This document shows, piece by piece, positions 36,450-45,022 of a stretch of 64,000 bases of DNA. The stretch's first letter is position 1; every line of letters starts with the position of its first letter. The notes under the pieces are model-generated. The model ran no database searches. It saw only the letters and a program-made list of their open reading frames with translations, and was not told the DNA's origin. Position numbers and translations under genes: made by a program. Source of the DNA: Planctomycetota bacterium (GTDB lineage: Bacteria > Planctomycetota > B15-G4 > SIAN01); assembly GCA_028289345.1 (NCBI GenBank), contig JANQQL010000042.1, forward strand, positions 1-64,000. Direction: 5' to 3'.

Positions 36450-36713
36450 ATGAATTGGCGGACGACGTCTTTGTGCAAGGCTGGGTTGGTGGTCACAGCC
36501 GCGATGGCGATGGGGGTGATCGGACACGCGAGTCGTGCCGTGGATCGGGAAAGAGTGGTGGAGCAGTGGGAGCGTTCCTCTGTCCCGCACGTGGCGGATC
36601 AAGAGCTTGCTCCTCCGGGGGCCGTGTGGATCGGAGAGGAAGTGATCAACGGGGTCGTTTACTGCGTGTACATGACTTCCATGGGAATCTACAAGGAGCC
36701 TTGCGACGGATGA
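36450..36713 (+). CDS. Small secreted protein of unknown function
   Basis: Predicted protein of 87 residues. ATG 36450 is preferred to the frame start at 36378 because GGGGAAGG lies just upstream and the translation begins with a signal peptide (AGLVVTAAMAMGVIGHASRA). The mature ~57 residues are acidic in the middle (VDRERVVEQWERSSVPHVAD) and end GVVYCVYMTSMGIYKEPCDG, with Cys72 and Cys85 able to form one disulfide. I recognise no family. It sits between the sulfatase and the convergent SUMF1-fold gene and ends at a strong shared hairpin, so it may be co-expressed with the sulfatase, though 336 bp separates them. Confidence 0.7.
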   Translation: MNWRTTSLCKAGLVVTAAMAMGVIGHASRAVDRERVVEQWERSSVPHVADQELAPPGAVWIGEEVINGVVYCVYMTSMGIYKEPCDG

Positions 36714-36745
36714 TCGAAGGCCGGTGAAAAGGCCTCGGATGGCGG

Positions 36746-36776
36746 GCCCGTCCGCTCCCGAAGGGGGCGGGCGGGC
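36746..36776. terminator. Bidirectional terminator between convergent genes
   Basis: GCCCGTCCGCTCCC (36746-36759), loop GAA, GGGGGCGGGCGGGC (36763-36776) makes a 14-pair stem including two G-T wobbles. It sits in the 74 bp between the small secreted gene and the convergent SUMF1-fold gene and could serve both. Confidence 0.65.
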
Positions 36777-36787
36777 ACCCAGGGGCG

Positions 36788-38566
36788 TCAACGCGTGCGG
36801 TCGGGAGTCCAGCCGGGATAGGGAGACTTCGCGCCTCGCACCCCGAAGTCCGGTTGAGGATAGTCCGGGAGAGCCGAGGTTCTCTGATCGATCCGACAGT
36901 TGAGTTCGTTGACGTGCATCCACGACGAGCCGCGCAACGTTCGCCGCAGACTTCGTACGTCCAGTCCAAATTGGATTTGTCCGTCTCGGTTCGGGTAAGC
37001 CGTGAGGTCTTCTACCCACTCGCGGACGTTGTCTGCCAAACGCATCACGGCTTGCCCTTCCACGAGCGCGGCTCCAGATCGTCGGTCGGGGTCCGCCACC
37101 CAGCCCGCTTCGCCCTGTCCGACGTTGACGGATGCGGGACTCCGGTACTGAGTGGAATCCACGGCATCGCGCGAGAAGTGATTGCCCCACGGATAGACCC
37201 GGTTCTCGGTCGCGGATCCCTGAGCGGCTCGCTCCCATTCCCGGTCTGTCGGCAGTCGCTTTCCGGACCAGTTGGCGTAGCGGCTGGCCTGAGTCCAGCT
37301 CAAGCCGGAGACAGCCAACTGGCGGGTGCTCGACTCGGGGGGATTCTCATTCCATCCTGTGGGCCAGAGGTCCTGTTTTCCAAACCAGCCGTACCGGATC
37401 GCCTCGTCATAGAAGCGCTGGTACTGCTCATTGGTGGTTTCCGTGGGATCGAGGAAGAAGAGCGAGACGTCTTCTTCGGCTTCTCCATGATGGAAGCTCG
37501 GAGTGAAGCTCGCTCCGTAGAGAATGCGACTCTCCGGCACTTCGACCATGCTCTTGGTCACCTCGCGCTCTGAGCGGAGGAATGCCACCTGCGGAAGAAT
37601 TGCTCGGTCCGGCAGGACCAGAAGCCGGAGAGTGGAGTGCCGTCGTGTGGCGGGATGCTGAACCACGAGTCTCCAGTCGCCGGCCGTCAGCCAAAGCGGC
37701 TCATCGTCTCTGCCGAGGTACCGAGGGGGAAGGATCCGTCCGGAGTCCAGCCGAACTGGTTGCGCGAACACTTCCCAGTCCGAGGCGTCGGCCTTGTCTG
37801 CGTCGAGGTCGATGACTCGAAGCGGAAGCTCATGGAGCTGCGAGGCGGACTGGTAGAGAGCGGCAAGTGTTGGTTCGCGAAGTTCGGAGCGGGGAGACGT
37901 GGAGCTGGCGTTTCCCTTGGCGTGCAAGAAGTCGGCAAAAGAGAGCGCCATCACCGAGGTCTCGGAGGGTGTCGAGGACGGCGGCGTGACAGGGGCGGTT
38001 GGCGAGACCTCTCCCTGCGGAGGGCCCGACCGGTCGAGCTGTCGGTCGAGACCGGGATCCAGGGCTTCCGCCGGCAAGTGCTCGCGCTGCAACGCCTCTT
38101 GGAGGTTGACGAGCTGTTGGGCGAACTCGGTTTCCCTGCGAGGCGCGGTCCCTGCCGCCACCCGCTCGACCACGTGCCATTGGCTTTCGAGAAACTCAGA
38201 AACCAGGGCCACTTGATTCGGCGAAGGCTCCTCGTGAACTCGCTTGCCGGGCCAGAACAGAATGGAGAGGGCCGCGACCAGTGTCGCGGCAACAAGACCC
38301 GTGGCAATTCGCCGACGCCGAGGGGGTCGCGCGCCCGAGGGCAAAGGGACGACCGACCCGAAGCCTTTCAGCGGTCGGCGAAGCGACTGGCAGCTTGCTT
38401 CGAGCTCCCGATGCCCCTCCAGCATCGAGACAAGGATCTCGCGCAATTCCGGGTTCTGCTCGAGCATTGCCTCGGGAGAGAGCCCAGGATTGCGCTCCCT
38501 CGCCTCGAGGTACTCCTCGAACCGCCGAATGGCTGCGTCGATCTGTGCTCGCGAGCGTTGACTCAT
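36788..38566 (-). CDS. Transmembrane SUMF1 (formylglycine-generating-enzyme fold) protein
   Basis: Predicted protein of 592 residues. The N-terminal ~80 residues are cytoplasmic and helical (AIRRFEEYLEARERNPGLSP), followed by a transmembrane helix at ~88-105 and an extracytoplasmic part. The C-terminal ~250 residues are a SUMF1/FGE-sulfatase domain: LFFLDPTETTNEQYQRFYDE, NWSGKRLPTDREWERAAQG, YPWGNHFSRDAV, LADNVREWVEDL, LRGSSWMHVNELNCR. True formylglycine-generating enzymes have a copper-binding Cys pair in this last segment; here only the second Cys remains and Met-His replaces the first, so FGE activity is doubtful and a ligand-binding or sensing role is more likely. It is divergent from an ECF sigma gene and near a sulfatase gene. 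Confidence 0.88.
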   Translation of the reverse strand: MSQRSRAQIDAAIRRFEEYLEARERNPGLSPEAMLEQNPELREILVSMLEGHRELEASCQSLRRPLKGFGSVVPLPSGARPPRRRRIATGLVAATLVAALSILFWPGKRVHEEPSPNQVALVSEFLESQWHVVERVAAGTAPRRETEFAQQLVNLQEALQREHLPAEALDPGLDRQLDRSGPPQGEVSPTAPVTPPSSTPSETSVMALSFADFLHAKGNASSTSPRSELREPTLAALYQSASQLHELPLRVIDLDADKADASDWEVFAQPVRLDSGRILPPRYLGRDDEPLWLTAGDWRLVVQHPATRRHSTLRLLVLPDRAILPQVAFLRSEREVTKSMVEVPESRILYGASFTPSFHHGEAEEDVSLFFLDPTETTNEQYQRFYDEAIRYGWFGKQDLWPTGWNENPPESSTRQLAVSGLSWTQASRYANWSGKRLPTDREWERAAQGSATENRVYPWGNHFSRDAVDSTQYRSPASVNVGQGEAGWVADPDRRSGAALVEGQAVMRLADNVREWVEDLTAYPNRDGQIQFGLDVRSLRRTLRGSSWMHVNELNCRIDQRTSALPDYPQPDFGVRGAKSPYPGWTPDRTR

Positions 38567-38803
38567 CAGGGAAGGATCTCTTCGCGTCGCAATCCTGGCT
38601 TCTCAGCCCTATGAATCGCCATTGTCTTGGAAATCGCCAGAAAATGGCAGGCAGCCGAACTGGCAATCAGTGCCGGGAATTCTCTGATTTTTCTGGCGAT
38701 TCCTCGATGCGACCTGCTTCTTTGTTGGGTTTGTGAGTGATTGAGCAATTCTTGCCCACTCCTTCGGAGGTCACGTTGACGAAAGAGCCTTCGATGTGTT
38801 TGA

Positions 38804-39409
38804 GTGATAGAGGTGAGAGACCGACGACGAGCCCCCGATTTCGACCCTGAGCTTGCCGATCTGCTGCTTCGCGCCAAGCGTGGCGATGAGGGAGCAAGGG
38901 GAGAGTTCTTTCTTCGGGTTTGGCGCCTGATCGCTCTCACGGCTCAATCTTGCCTGCCCGCCCGATCTTCCCCTCTGGTGGAGCGCGAGGACATCATCCA
39001 GGACGTTTGGTTGTCGGTAAGTCAGGCCGTGGATCACTTCGAATACGAGGGGACCTCCAGCCTGCTCTGTTATCTCCGTCAGAGTGCGTTGCGAATGGCG
39101 GCGAGGCGCCGCGGAGAACTCGAGGCCAAGAAGCGAGATGTCCGCAGAAACGAGCCGCTCCGAGAAATCGTGGACGAGAGGGACCCGGCAACGTCTGCGA
39201 TCGCAAGAGAGGCGGATGAGCGTCTTCTGCGAGCGCTGCAGCAGCTTTCATTCGAGCAGGCGGAGATGTTCCGGCGGGTCGTTCTCGAGGGGGCGACTCG
39301 AGTCAGCGCTGCCGGGGAACTGGGAATCCCGGAGACGTCAGCTCGGCGCCATCTGAGCCATGCCAAGGCTCGACTGGCCTATTTGCTTGGTCACGACCGG
39401 CGATCCTGA
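38804..39409 (+). CDS. Second ECF-family sigma factor
   Basis: Predicted protein of 201 residues. A stop codon immediately upstream limits the start to GTG 38804 or GTG 38813; no SD is obvious, so leaderless or weak initiation is possible. Sigma-2 is visible as DPELADLLLRAKRGDEGARG and VEREDIIQDVWLSVSQAVDHF. After a charged linker, sigma-4 is LEGATRVSAAGELGIPETSARRHLSHAKARL. The closest group is the planctomycete ECF type without an anti-sigma partner gene. It is transcribed away from the SUMF1-fold membrane gene, with a 237 bp divergent region, and is followed by a hairpin. The two genes may form a signalling pair; this is inference from arrangement. Confidence 0.85.
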   Translation: MIEVRDRRRAPDFDPELADLLLRAKRGDEGARGEFFLRVWRLIALTAQSCLPARSSPLVEREDIIQDVWLSVSQAVDHFEYEGTSSLLCYLRQSALRMAARRRGELEAKKRDVRRNEPLREIVDERDPATSAIAREADERLLRALQQLSFEQAEMFRRVVLEGATRVSAAGELGIPETSARRHLSHAKARLAYLLGHDRRS

Positions 39410-39946
39410 TTGATCCACCCTGACCGATCTAAACGGCTGTCAGGGAATGCTTTGTGACGGATCAGGGGCGCCTCGCCGAACTTTCTTGGCGTTTTCCCGG
39501 ACCACCTCGCTTTACACGGATGACGAGAGAGGTTGTGCCGGGTTCCCGTGAGTTGTCTTCCCCTCCTGACGATTCACGAGGCTGCATCGTCCCATCGGCA
39601 CCGGTCCTACGATGCTCATGCATCGAGCTTTGTCGCACCTCTCAGGGAAGTTGAGATGTTCGTTCGATTCGTCACGCCCTCGACAGGCGCTGATGGATCG
39701 AGCCCCACCAAAAAGAACCCCAACAAAAAAATGAATGAGTGCAACTTTTCGCCTCTTCGCGACGCGAACGATGGAAGCCGAAGCCTTTCTGCGATCGAGC
39801 GATAAAGGATGGTTGCAAGAAACCGTCCAACGGATGGACGGTGGAACCTTTCATTCCTGATGCCCCGGACACAAGGGGATGCTAGCAAGAGGTTAGGAAG
39901 AGGTGAGCGGGATGTGGAAGCATCCCCAGGATAGAGGTGAAGGAGA
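39410..39946. other. Intergenic region of 537 bp
   Basis: After the sigma gene terminator this stretch has no supported gene. ACCGTCCA (39822-39829) and TGGACGGT (39835-39842) form an eight-pair inverted repeat that could be an operator or short hairpin. Short frames on both strands lack signals, domains or SD sequences. Confidence 0.45.
39418..39445 (+). terminator. Putative terminator after the second sigma factor
   Basis: CCCTGAC (39418-39424) pairs with GTCAGGG (39439-39445), starting nine bases past the stop codon. Loop 14 bases, with an alternative inner CCG/CGG pairing. Only short T runs follow. Confidence 0.45.
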
Positions 39947-40258
39947 ATGCAAGAGGAGTTTGAATCCTCGGTGCGTCGTCACTGGCCAACCCTCGCGAAT
40001 CTTGTGGAGCGATTGGAACAGCGTGCCATCGTTCGTTCCTTAATCCGAAACAAGAACAATCGGACTCGCGCCGCGCGGGAGTTGGGAATCCCCAAGTCCA
40101 CCCTCTACAACAAGATTCGCCGCTACTCCATTTCTGTTCGCCAGGGAGACGACGGCGAGCTGGTGATTTCCGCCACAAAGAAAGCAAGGTGGGTCAACGG
40201 TTCTCATCCGACGAGCAATGGCAACGGGGATCTGCGCGAGCGCTCCCATCACCATTGA
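39947..40258 (+). CDS. Fis-type helix-turn-helix mini-regulator
   Basis: Predicted protein of 103 residues. Residues ~22-60 match the Fis/NtrC C-terminal HTH_8: VERLEQRAIVRSLIRNKNNR followed by TRAARELGIPKSTLYNKI. The glycine turn and the PKSTLYNKI recognition helix are intact. There is no sigma-54 AAA+ or receiver domain, so it is a stand-alone DNA-binding protein like Fis or an orphan NtrC tail. The remaining C-terminus is basic and polar, ending SHHH. AAGGAG lies directly upstream of ATG 39947 with unusually short spacing. Targets unknown; the sigma gene 540 bp upstream is the nearest regulatory neighbour. Confidence 0.88.
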   Translation: MQEEFESSVRRHWPTLANLVERLEQRAIVRSLIRNKNNRTRAARELGIPKSTLYNKIRRYSISVRQGDDGELVISATKKARWVNGSHPTSNGNGDLRERSHHH

Positions 40259-40379
40259 GTCTCCTCCCGTCGAGTTGAGACATCCCTCGATTTTGTCTTT
40301 CAAGCGCAGAGAGCGCGGCAGCGAGAGCCGCCGCGCCCTCCTCGGCGATCTTGCACCAGAGTGCGTTGTCGGTCCGCCA

Positions 40380-40775
40380 TCAGCCTTGGAAGGGCTTGGC
40401 CGGCGGTTCCGCCGAAAGGCTCGGGGGAGCTTCGTCGGCACTGCTGGTGTATCCCAGGTCCCGTACGACGCTCGCGATGGGGGACTGCAGGATCCGGCCG
40501 ATCCAGAGTCCCTCGAGAGGAAACAGTGCCACGAGGGTGATCAGCACCCCCAGAGCCCTGGGCCAGTTGTTCATGGCGAAGACGGGGACCAGGATCGAGA
40601 AGCCGAGGCAAACTCCTAAGAGGATTGCCCGTTGCCGCTTGAATGCGGGCCCGTGATCCCTCGATCGGAGTTCCCTCCAAACCTTGGCTTTCTGGTTTCG
40701 ATCCAGCGCCAGTTCTGTGGGGACGAAGCTCCAAAGGAGCCACTGGGCTCGCCACTGCGGGGTCTCGCTCGGCAT
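40380..40775 (-). CDS. Small membrane protein with two predicted transmembrane helices
   Basis: Predicted protein of 131 residues starting at ATG 40775, with AAGGAGA seven bases upstream. The long frame continuing to 41261 is antisense to the next gene and is not used. After a basic N-terminus (RNQKAKVWRELRSRDHGPAF) come two hydrophobic segments, ILLGVCLGFSILVPVFAM and ALGVLITLVALFPLEGLW, then a polar C-terminus. I recognise no family. It is encoded 76 bp downstream of the alanine-rich exported gene on the same strand and may be in its operon. Confidence 0.72.
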   Translation of the reverse strand: MPSETPQWRAQWLLWSFVPTELALDRNQKAKVWRELRSRDHGPAFKRQRAILLGVCLGFSILVPVFAMNNWPRALGVLITLVALFPLEGLWIGRILQSPIASVVRDLGYTSSADEAPPSLSAEPPAKPFQG

Positions 40776-40851
40776 TCGGAATCTCCTTGTCGGGCTTTCT
40801 CTCGCAGTGTACGCCGCCCGTCCGGATGAATCACTGTCCCGCGCATTCTTC

Positions 40852-42024
40852 TCATTGGTTGGTTCCGTAGATGTCGCATTTTTCGATGGCCTCGAGTTCC
40901 TCGGTGCAGCCGGAGGCGTTGTAGCAGGCAACCAGTGCCGCGTTTGCGCTGGCGGTGGCATTCCGGAACGCATTCTGGGCCGAGGCTTGGGCGTTGAGGA
41001 AGTTTCGTGCGGCTCGACTCTCCGCCGTCGATCGGCGGTTCTTGGCCTCGTTGATCTTGACGGCGAGACTGGCGGCACAGGCAGCCACCGCGATCGCCTT
41101 GGTGGTAATGGCGGCCAAGATGCAAGGGGGGGCGAGCACACCAAGGACGGCGCATCCGGCCATGGCGGCGACCATTGTCGCCTCGGCCGCTGCCACACAG
41201 AATCCGAAGGCGGTCGCCGCGGAGGACTTGGAAGACTGGAAATCGATGGACGCATCAGCAACGGCGAGGTGGTAGTTCGCCACCGATTCGCTCACGGCGT
41301 CGTTGTAGGTTTGTTCCGCTGCTGCGATCTGAGCGTTGTACGCGCTGGTGCAGCCCTGGCAATCCTCATTGCCATCGTCGACGTCGTAGACCTCCACGCA
41401 TTCCTCGATGGGGCCGGTGCTCGCCGACACGGACTCCGGCTCGGATTCGGAAAGAAGTCCATTCGCGAAATCATGGAGGGAAGTGTCGAACTCGGGAACC
41501 ATCCAGTGGAGCCGTCCTCCGGAAGAGGCCGCGTCATCGAAGGAACTGACCGTTCCCGTCAGTTCGAGGGAGCCCGCTGGGCCCAACAAGGTCCCCTTGA
41601 TCGAACCGGCCTGAAAGCCAGACGATCCCATCCATTGAGCCGTGGCCGCGTCGACTTCGCTGGATGGATTGGGGACCTGCTGAAATTCTTCCACGACGAG
41701 TGTGAAGGCTTGGTTGTGCTCGTTGGCCCCGGTGTAGGTTCCCGGTCCGGTGACCTCGGTGTCGAGGAGGAACGTCGACTCGTTTGCATCGAACGCAGAT
41801 CCAAACGCGTCGAGATACAGGGAGTCGTAGAACTGAAGAATGTCCCCCTCGGTGGGAATGCGAATGGGAGGCGCCTGCTTCTGAATCTCGAGCGAGCGAC
41901 CGAGTTGGCCGATGAGACCCACCATGGCGGGAGACTGCGCACGGATCGGCATGGCGGCAAGATTGCTCGATGCGAACGGCAACACACTGGAAATGGCGAG
42001 GATGATCCAAGAGCGATGATTCAT
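40852..42024 (-). CDS. Exported protein with alanine-rich helical C-terminal region
   Basis: Predicted protein of 390 residues. ATG 42024 is chosen over TTG 42039 because AAGGAG is six bases upstream. The N-terminus is a signal peptide (RSWIILAISSVLPFASSNLA). Residues ~40-200 are mixed (LQFYDSLYLDAFGSAFDANE, FTLVVEEFQQVPNPSSEVD). From ~220 an acidic Cys-containing segment (ECVEVYDVDDGNEDCQGC) leads into ~150 residues of Ala-rich helix with a hydrophobic core (FCVAAAEATMVAAMAGCAVL) and many Cys, ending in CTEELEAIEKCD. It could be a membrane-associated or coiled-coil surface protein; no family recognised. Its ribosome-binding site lies inside a strong 5' hairpin. Confidence 0.8.
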   Translation of the reverse strand: MNHRSWIILAISSVLPFASSNLAAMPIRAQSPAMVGLIGQLGRSLEIQKQAPPIRIPTEGDILQFYDSLYLDAFGSAFDANESTFLLDTEVTGPGTYTGANEHNQAFTLVVEEFQQVPNPSSEVDAATAQWMGSSGFQAGSIKGTLLGPAGSLELTGTVSSFDDAASSGGRLHWMVPEFDTSLHDFANGLLSESEPESVSASTGPIEECVEVYDVDDGNEDCQGCTSAYNAQIAAAEQTYNDAVSESVANYHLAVADASIDFQSSKSSAATAFGFCVAAAEATMVAAMAGCAVLGVLAPPCILAAITTKAIAVAACAASLAVKINEAKNRRSTAESRAARNFLNAQASAQNAFRNATASANAALVACYNASGCTEELEAIEKCDIYGTNQ

Positions 42025-42031
42025 GACACTC

Positions 42032-42078
42032 TCCTTCAAGAGTAAGACCTATGGGATTGTCTTGACGCTCTTGAAGGA
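42032..42078 (-). promoter_or_regulatory. 5' hairpin sequestering the Shine-Dalgarno sequence
   Basis: On the minus strand TCCTTCAAGAG (42078-42068) pairs perfectly with CTCTTGAAGGA (42042-42032), 11 pairs, and between them AAGAC pairs with GTCTT. The 3' arm contains AAGGA of the SD for ATG 42024, so the ribosome-binding site would be closed in the structure. A riboswitch, thermosensor or protein-binding operator are all possible; an 11-pair inverted repeat could also act at DNA level. Confidence 0.6.
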
Positions 42079-42403
42079 CAGTGGTTTCACGAGACCGCAG
42101 ACAAATCTCGTCGGCGTTCGGGGATCGTGAAACGACGTTCTGGTCTGGATTTCTCATTCGTGCGCTTCGTCTCGGTGGATGGTTTCCCGAGGAACGCATG
42201 TTCTGCTTCGTCGACGTTCGTGGTTTCTGCTGGCGTGTCGGCCGAATCCAGGGAGGGCACCGAAGCTTGTCGATTTCACCAGGCGCCAGCCCCGACGTGG
42301 CGGAGTGGCGCCTGGTGGTACGCAAAGACACTCGTTGGCAAGAAAGCTCTGCCGCGACTCACCTCTTGCGAGGAGATCACCGAGCGCGCGAGTTCCGGCT
42401 CGA
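42079..42403. other. Intergenic region of 325 bp upstream of the hairpin
   Basis: It probably holds the promoter of the alanine-rich gene. No supported gene, RNA or repeat seen; plus-strand frames here continue into antisense of coding sequence. Confidence 0.4.
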
Positions 42404-44911
42404 TCACTCCACCCAGTAATTCACCACCTGAAACTCGTGAATCTCACCGTCGACGCGAACTCCCTCGACGTACGCGTAGATCCCAAAGGCGTAGGCGTTG
42501 TCGAGGAACGAATCCCCTTGAATCGCTCCCACGGAGCCGGAGTAGGTGGTGGACTCTCCGCTCGTGATGGTCATGGTTTCGGATCCGGACACTCCCACGG
42601 AGAAGCCGGCGATGGCGGCGCCCGAGGTGACTTCGACCGAGACCTCCATTCCCAGGCTGAACGACTGCCCATCCTCGAACTCTTCGGAAACCTCGAGAAT
42701 CACCTGGGTCGAACCCGTTCCTTGCCCCACGCCGACCGGTCCGTCGAAAAGCTTGCTCCCGGTTCGCCTCAGGGTGGCGTCGGCCCGCGCACGAGAGGGG
42801 TAAGAAGCGATGTCCCCGACTTGGTGAGTCAGCACTTGGTTGTCGATGATGAGGGCCCCGTCCGGAACGTGGTCGTTGTAGAACTCCCGCTCCACTTGCA
42901 GGGTGACCAGATTGCGAGGAATGCTGATCACGATTTCTGCACCAACCAAGTCGGGGTCGGGGTGGGAGAGGATGGTGAAAAAGTACTGGTCCAAGGGGAC
43001 GGTCGAGAACACCACGAGATCTTCTTCGGGACCGCTGTTGAAGATTACGGTCTTGGACAGACTGTAGGACTGGCTGGCAAACTTGGTGGCTTCGGCGGTG
43101 ATCGTTGCCTTGAACTCGGCCTCGAAGGGGAGGATCTTGGCGTCAACCTTGACGCCGGCGGTCGCCGAGGCGGACACCGTCATGGATCGCTCTTCCGTGG
43201 AGCCACTGGAGGTCGTATTGCCGAATGCGGTGGAGCATCCATCCAGGTTCTGGCCAATCCCGGAACTGCAAGGTGGTGCCGCGAGTGCAGCGAGGACGAT
43301 GGGCTCGGTGAAGGTGAATTCATAGCGCCCCTCCGAATACTGCAGCACCGCGCCGTCGGTGCGAACGTTGACCGGCAGCAAAGCGGGCAGACTGTCGTTC
43401 TCCCGAGCAAGGCGATACTTCCTGGCTGGGGGAAGGCCCCGGGTCTCTTCGATCTGTGAGTAGCCGTAAACCTGGACCTCCGCGCCGTTGTAGAAAGCGA
43501 CGTCCTCTCGATCGTCGGCGGTGAAGTAGCCAGTCACCATGTCGGTGTAGCCGGGCCCGAAGTGACCAACGCGCGAATTGAGCACCGAGTTTTCGGGCAT
43601 CGACAGTTCCTTGTTCCACTGCCATGGACCGGCGGACCAGTCTTCGAACAGATAGAAGTTGACCAAGACTTCGTCGGCTCCGTCCCCGTCGATGTCGATC
43701 GTGTTGACGTGATCGTAGGAGACGCTTCCTTCGTATTCGATGTCGCGGAAGTAGTTGAAGGACTTGTGTCCGATCACCTCCATGTCGTGGACCGCGTCGT
43801 CAAGGGCATACAGGGCATGGATGACGTCGAAGGCGTTGGCATGAATGTTCACCACTCCCGCGATCACCACTTCGTTCAATCGGTCTCCATCAATGTCTCC
43901 GATGTCCAGGTCGGCGGTCTGAACCGTCCCATTGCCTTCGGGGTCTTTGAGCTCTCCCGAGGCCAACACTTCGAGGTCCGTCCCCCAGTCGTCATAGACC
44001 ACGTAGTGGGCGAGTCCGACGTATCCGCCAAATCGGTCCGCGTAGCCGGTGATCGCCACCGCCAGCTCGTGGGCGTTGTCATAGTCCAGATTGCCGGCGA
44101 CCAGCTCCGTTCGCAGCATGCTGTCCGGAGCCCCATGGGTGACGTCGATGGTTCGGGTGTACCTGCCACGGACCAATGCCCCCTGATCTTCATCCGGAAT
44201 GACGAACAGGATGTCGACCGTCTTTCCTTGGGACAAGCCAATGGCCAACTCAGCGGTTCCGTTGCCTGAGAAGTCTCCGCAGGCGACGCCGACGTGCTCT
44301 GGAATGGTTCCGCGGCTCGTGAGCAGGTAACGCTCGACGGAGAACCCTTGGCCCTCGTCTTCTCCCACGTCGAGCCAGACCTCATCCCCGACCAGGTAAA
44401 CCGTCAGGATCTCATGCAGGCCATCTCCGTCGAAATCACCCGACGCCATCGAGCGGTCGTTGAGCGGGAAGCCGAGCGGGCGGGTGGGGAAGCTACCGCG
44501 CGATGCCGGCGACGGGCGTCGATCCAGGACTTCTTCGGTGTACTGGTCGTTCGTCGGGTCGCTTTGATTGAGGCGACGAACTTCGATCCCGTATTGAGGG
44601 TCGTCGTTTCCGGTGTCCTCGAGTCCCTGGAACGCCAGCTCGTGGGTGATGTCGATCTCTGCGCAACTCCCGAACGGAGAGAAGTCGTCGGGGAGCTCCT
44701 CGTCCGTTTGGGAACGTCGCCGGCTGGGGGTTGTGTCGACACCCAGGGCATCCAGGGACTCGGACACCGAGAGTTGGGAGGTCGACACCGCCGGGGCGGG
44801 AGTTCCCCCTCCTCCTCCCCCTCCGCCACACGAGGCCAGGACGCCCGCCATGGCAAAACAGAGAGCACCAAAAATCGTGGCGGAATCGCCGCGCGGGAAG
44901 GAACGAGACAT
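42404..44911 (-). CDS. FG-GAP lipoprotein with aerolysin/ETX-like beta-rich C-terminal region
   Basis: Predicted lipoprotein of 835 residues. ATG 44911 has AGGAG six bases upstream; the signal ends in LASC (Cys28) followed by eight Gly. Residues ~130-560 carry FG-GAP/VCBS calcium-binding repeats: ASGDFDGDGLHEILTVYLVG, ACGDFSGNGTAELAIGLS, DIGDIDGDRLNEVVIAG and TIDIDGDGADEVLVNFYL. From ~565 the sequence becomes long alternating polar/hydrophobic strands rich in Ser/Thr (ERSMTVSASATAGVKVDAKI, EFKATITAEATKFASQSYSL, IAGFSVGVSGSETMTITSGE), a pattern seen in ETX/MTX2 aerolysin-type pore formers. Whether it forms pores or is a secreted adhesin is open. It forms a pair with the glycine-rich lipoprotein gene upstream. 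Confidence 0.85.
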   Translation of the reverse strand: MSRSFPRGDSATIFGALCFAMAGVLASCGGGGGGGGTPAPAVSTSQLSVSESLDALGVDTTPSRRRSQTDEELPDDFSPFGSCAEIDITHELAFQGLEDTGNDDPQYGIEVRRLNQSDPTNDQYTEEVLDRRPSPASRGSFPTRPLGFPLNDRSMASGDFDGDGLHEILTVYLVGDEVWLDVGEDEGQGFSVERYLLTSRGTIPEHVGVACGDFSGNGTAELAIGLSQGKTVDILFVIPDEDQGALVRGRYTRTIDVTHGAPDSMLRTELVAGNLDYDNAHELAVAITGYADRFGGYVGLAHYVVYDDWGTDLEVLASGELKDPEGNGTVQTADLDIGDIDGDRLNEVVIAGVVNIHANAFDVIHALYALDDAVHDMEVIGHKSFNYFRDIEYEGSVSYDHVNTIDIDGDGADEVLVNFYLFEDWSAGPWQWNKELSMPENSVLNSRVGHFGPGYTDMVTGYFTADDREDVAFYNGAEVQVYGYSQIEETRGLPPARKYRLARENDSLPALLPVNVRTDGAVLQYSEGRYEFTFTEPIVLAALAAPPCSSGIGQNLDGCSTAFGNTTSSGSTEERSMTVSASATAGVKVDAKILPFEAEFKATITAEATKFASQSYSLSKTVIFNSGPEEDLVVFSTVPLDQYFFTILSHPDPDLVGAEIVISIPRNLVTLQVEREFYNDHVPDGALIIDNQVLTHQVGDIASYPSRARADATLRRTGSKLFDGPVGVGQGTGSTQVILEVSEEFEDGQSFSLGMEVSVEVTSGAAIAGFSVGVSGSETMTITSGESTTYSGSVGAIQGDSFLDNAYAFGIYAYVEGVRVDGEIHEFQVVNYWVE

Positions 44912-45022
44912 GACCAGCTCCTGGGGAACGGGATTGCGGGTGTCAGGGCCGACGGTCGTCGACCCGCCTCCAGGAGTGGCACGCAATGCGGAGCGGTCGC
45001 CCTTGGCGATCTCTGAGAAAAA

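Noticed and set aside
36788..38566. SUMF1-fold gene as the formylglycine-generating enzyme for the nearby sulfatase
   Set aside because: The C-terminal segment has Met-His where the first copper-binding Cys should be, and the fold is membrane-tethered outside the cytoplasm, so activity on the sulfatase is not supported.
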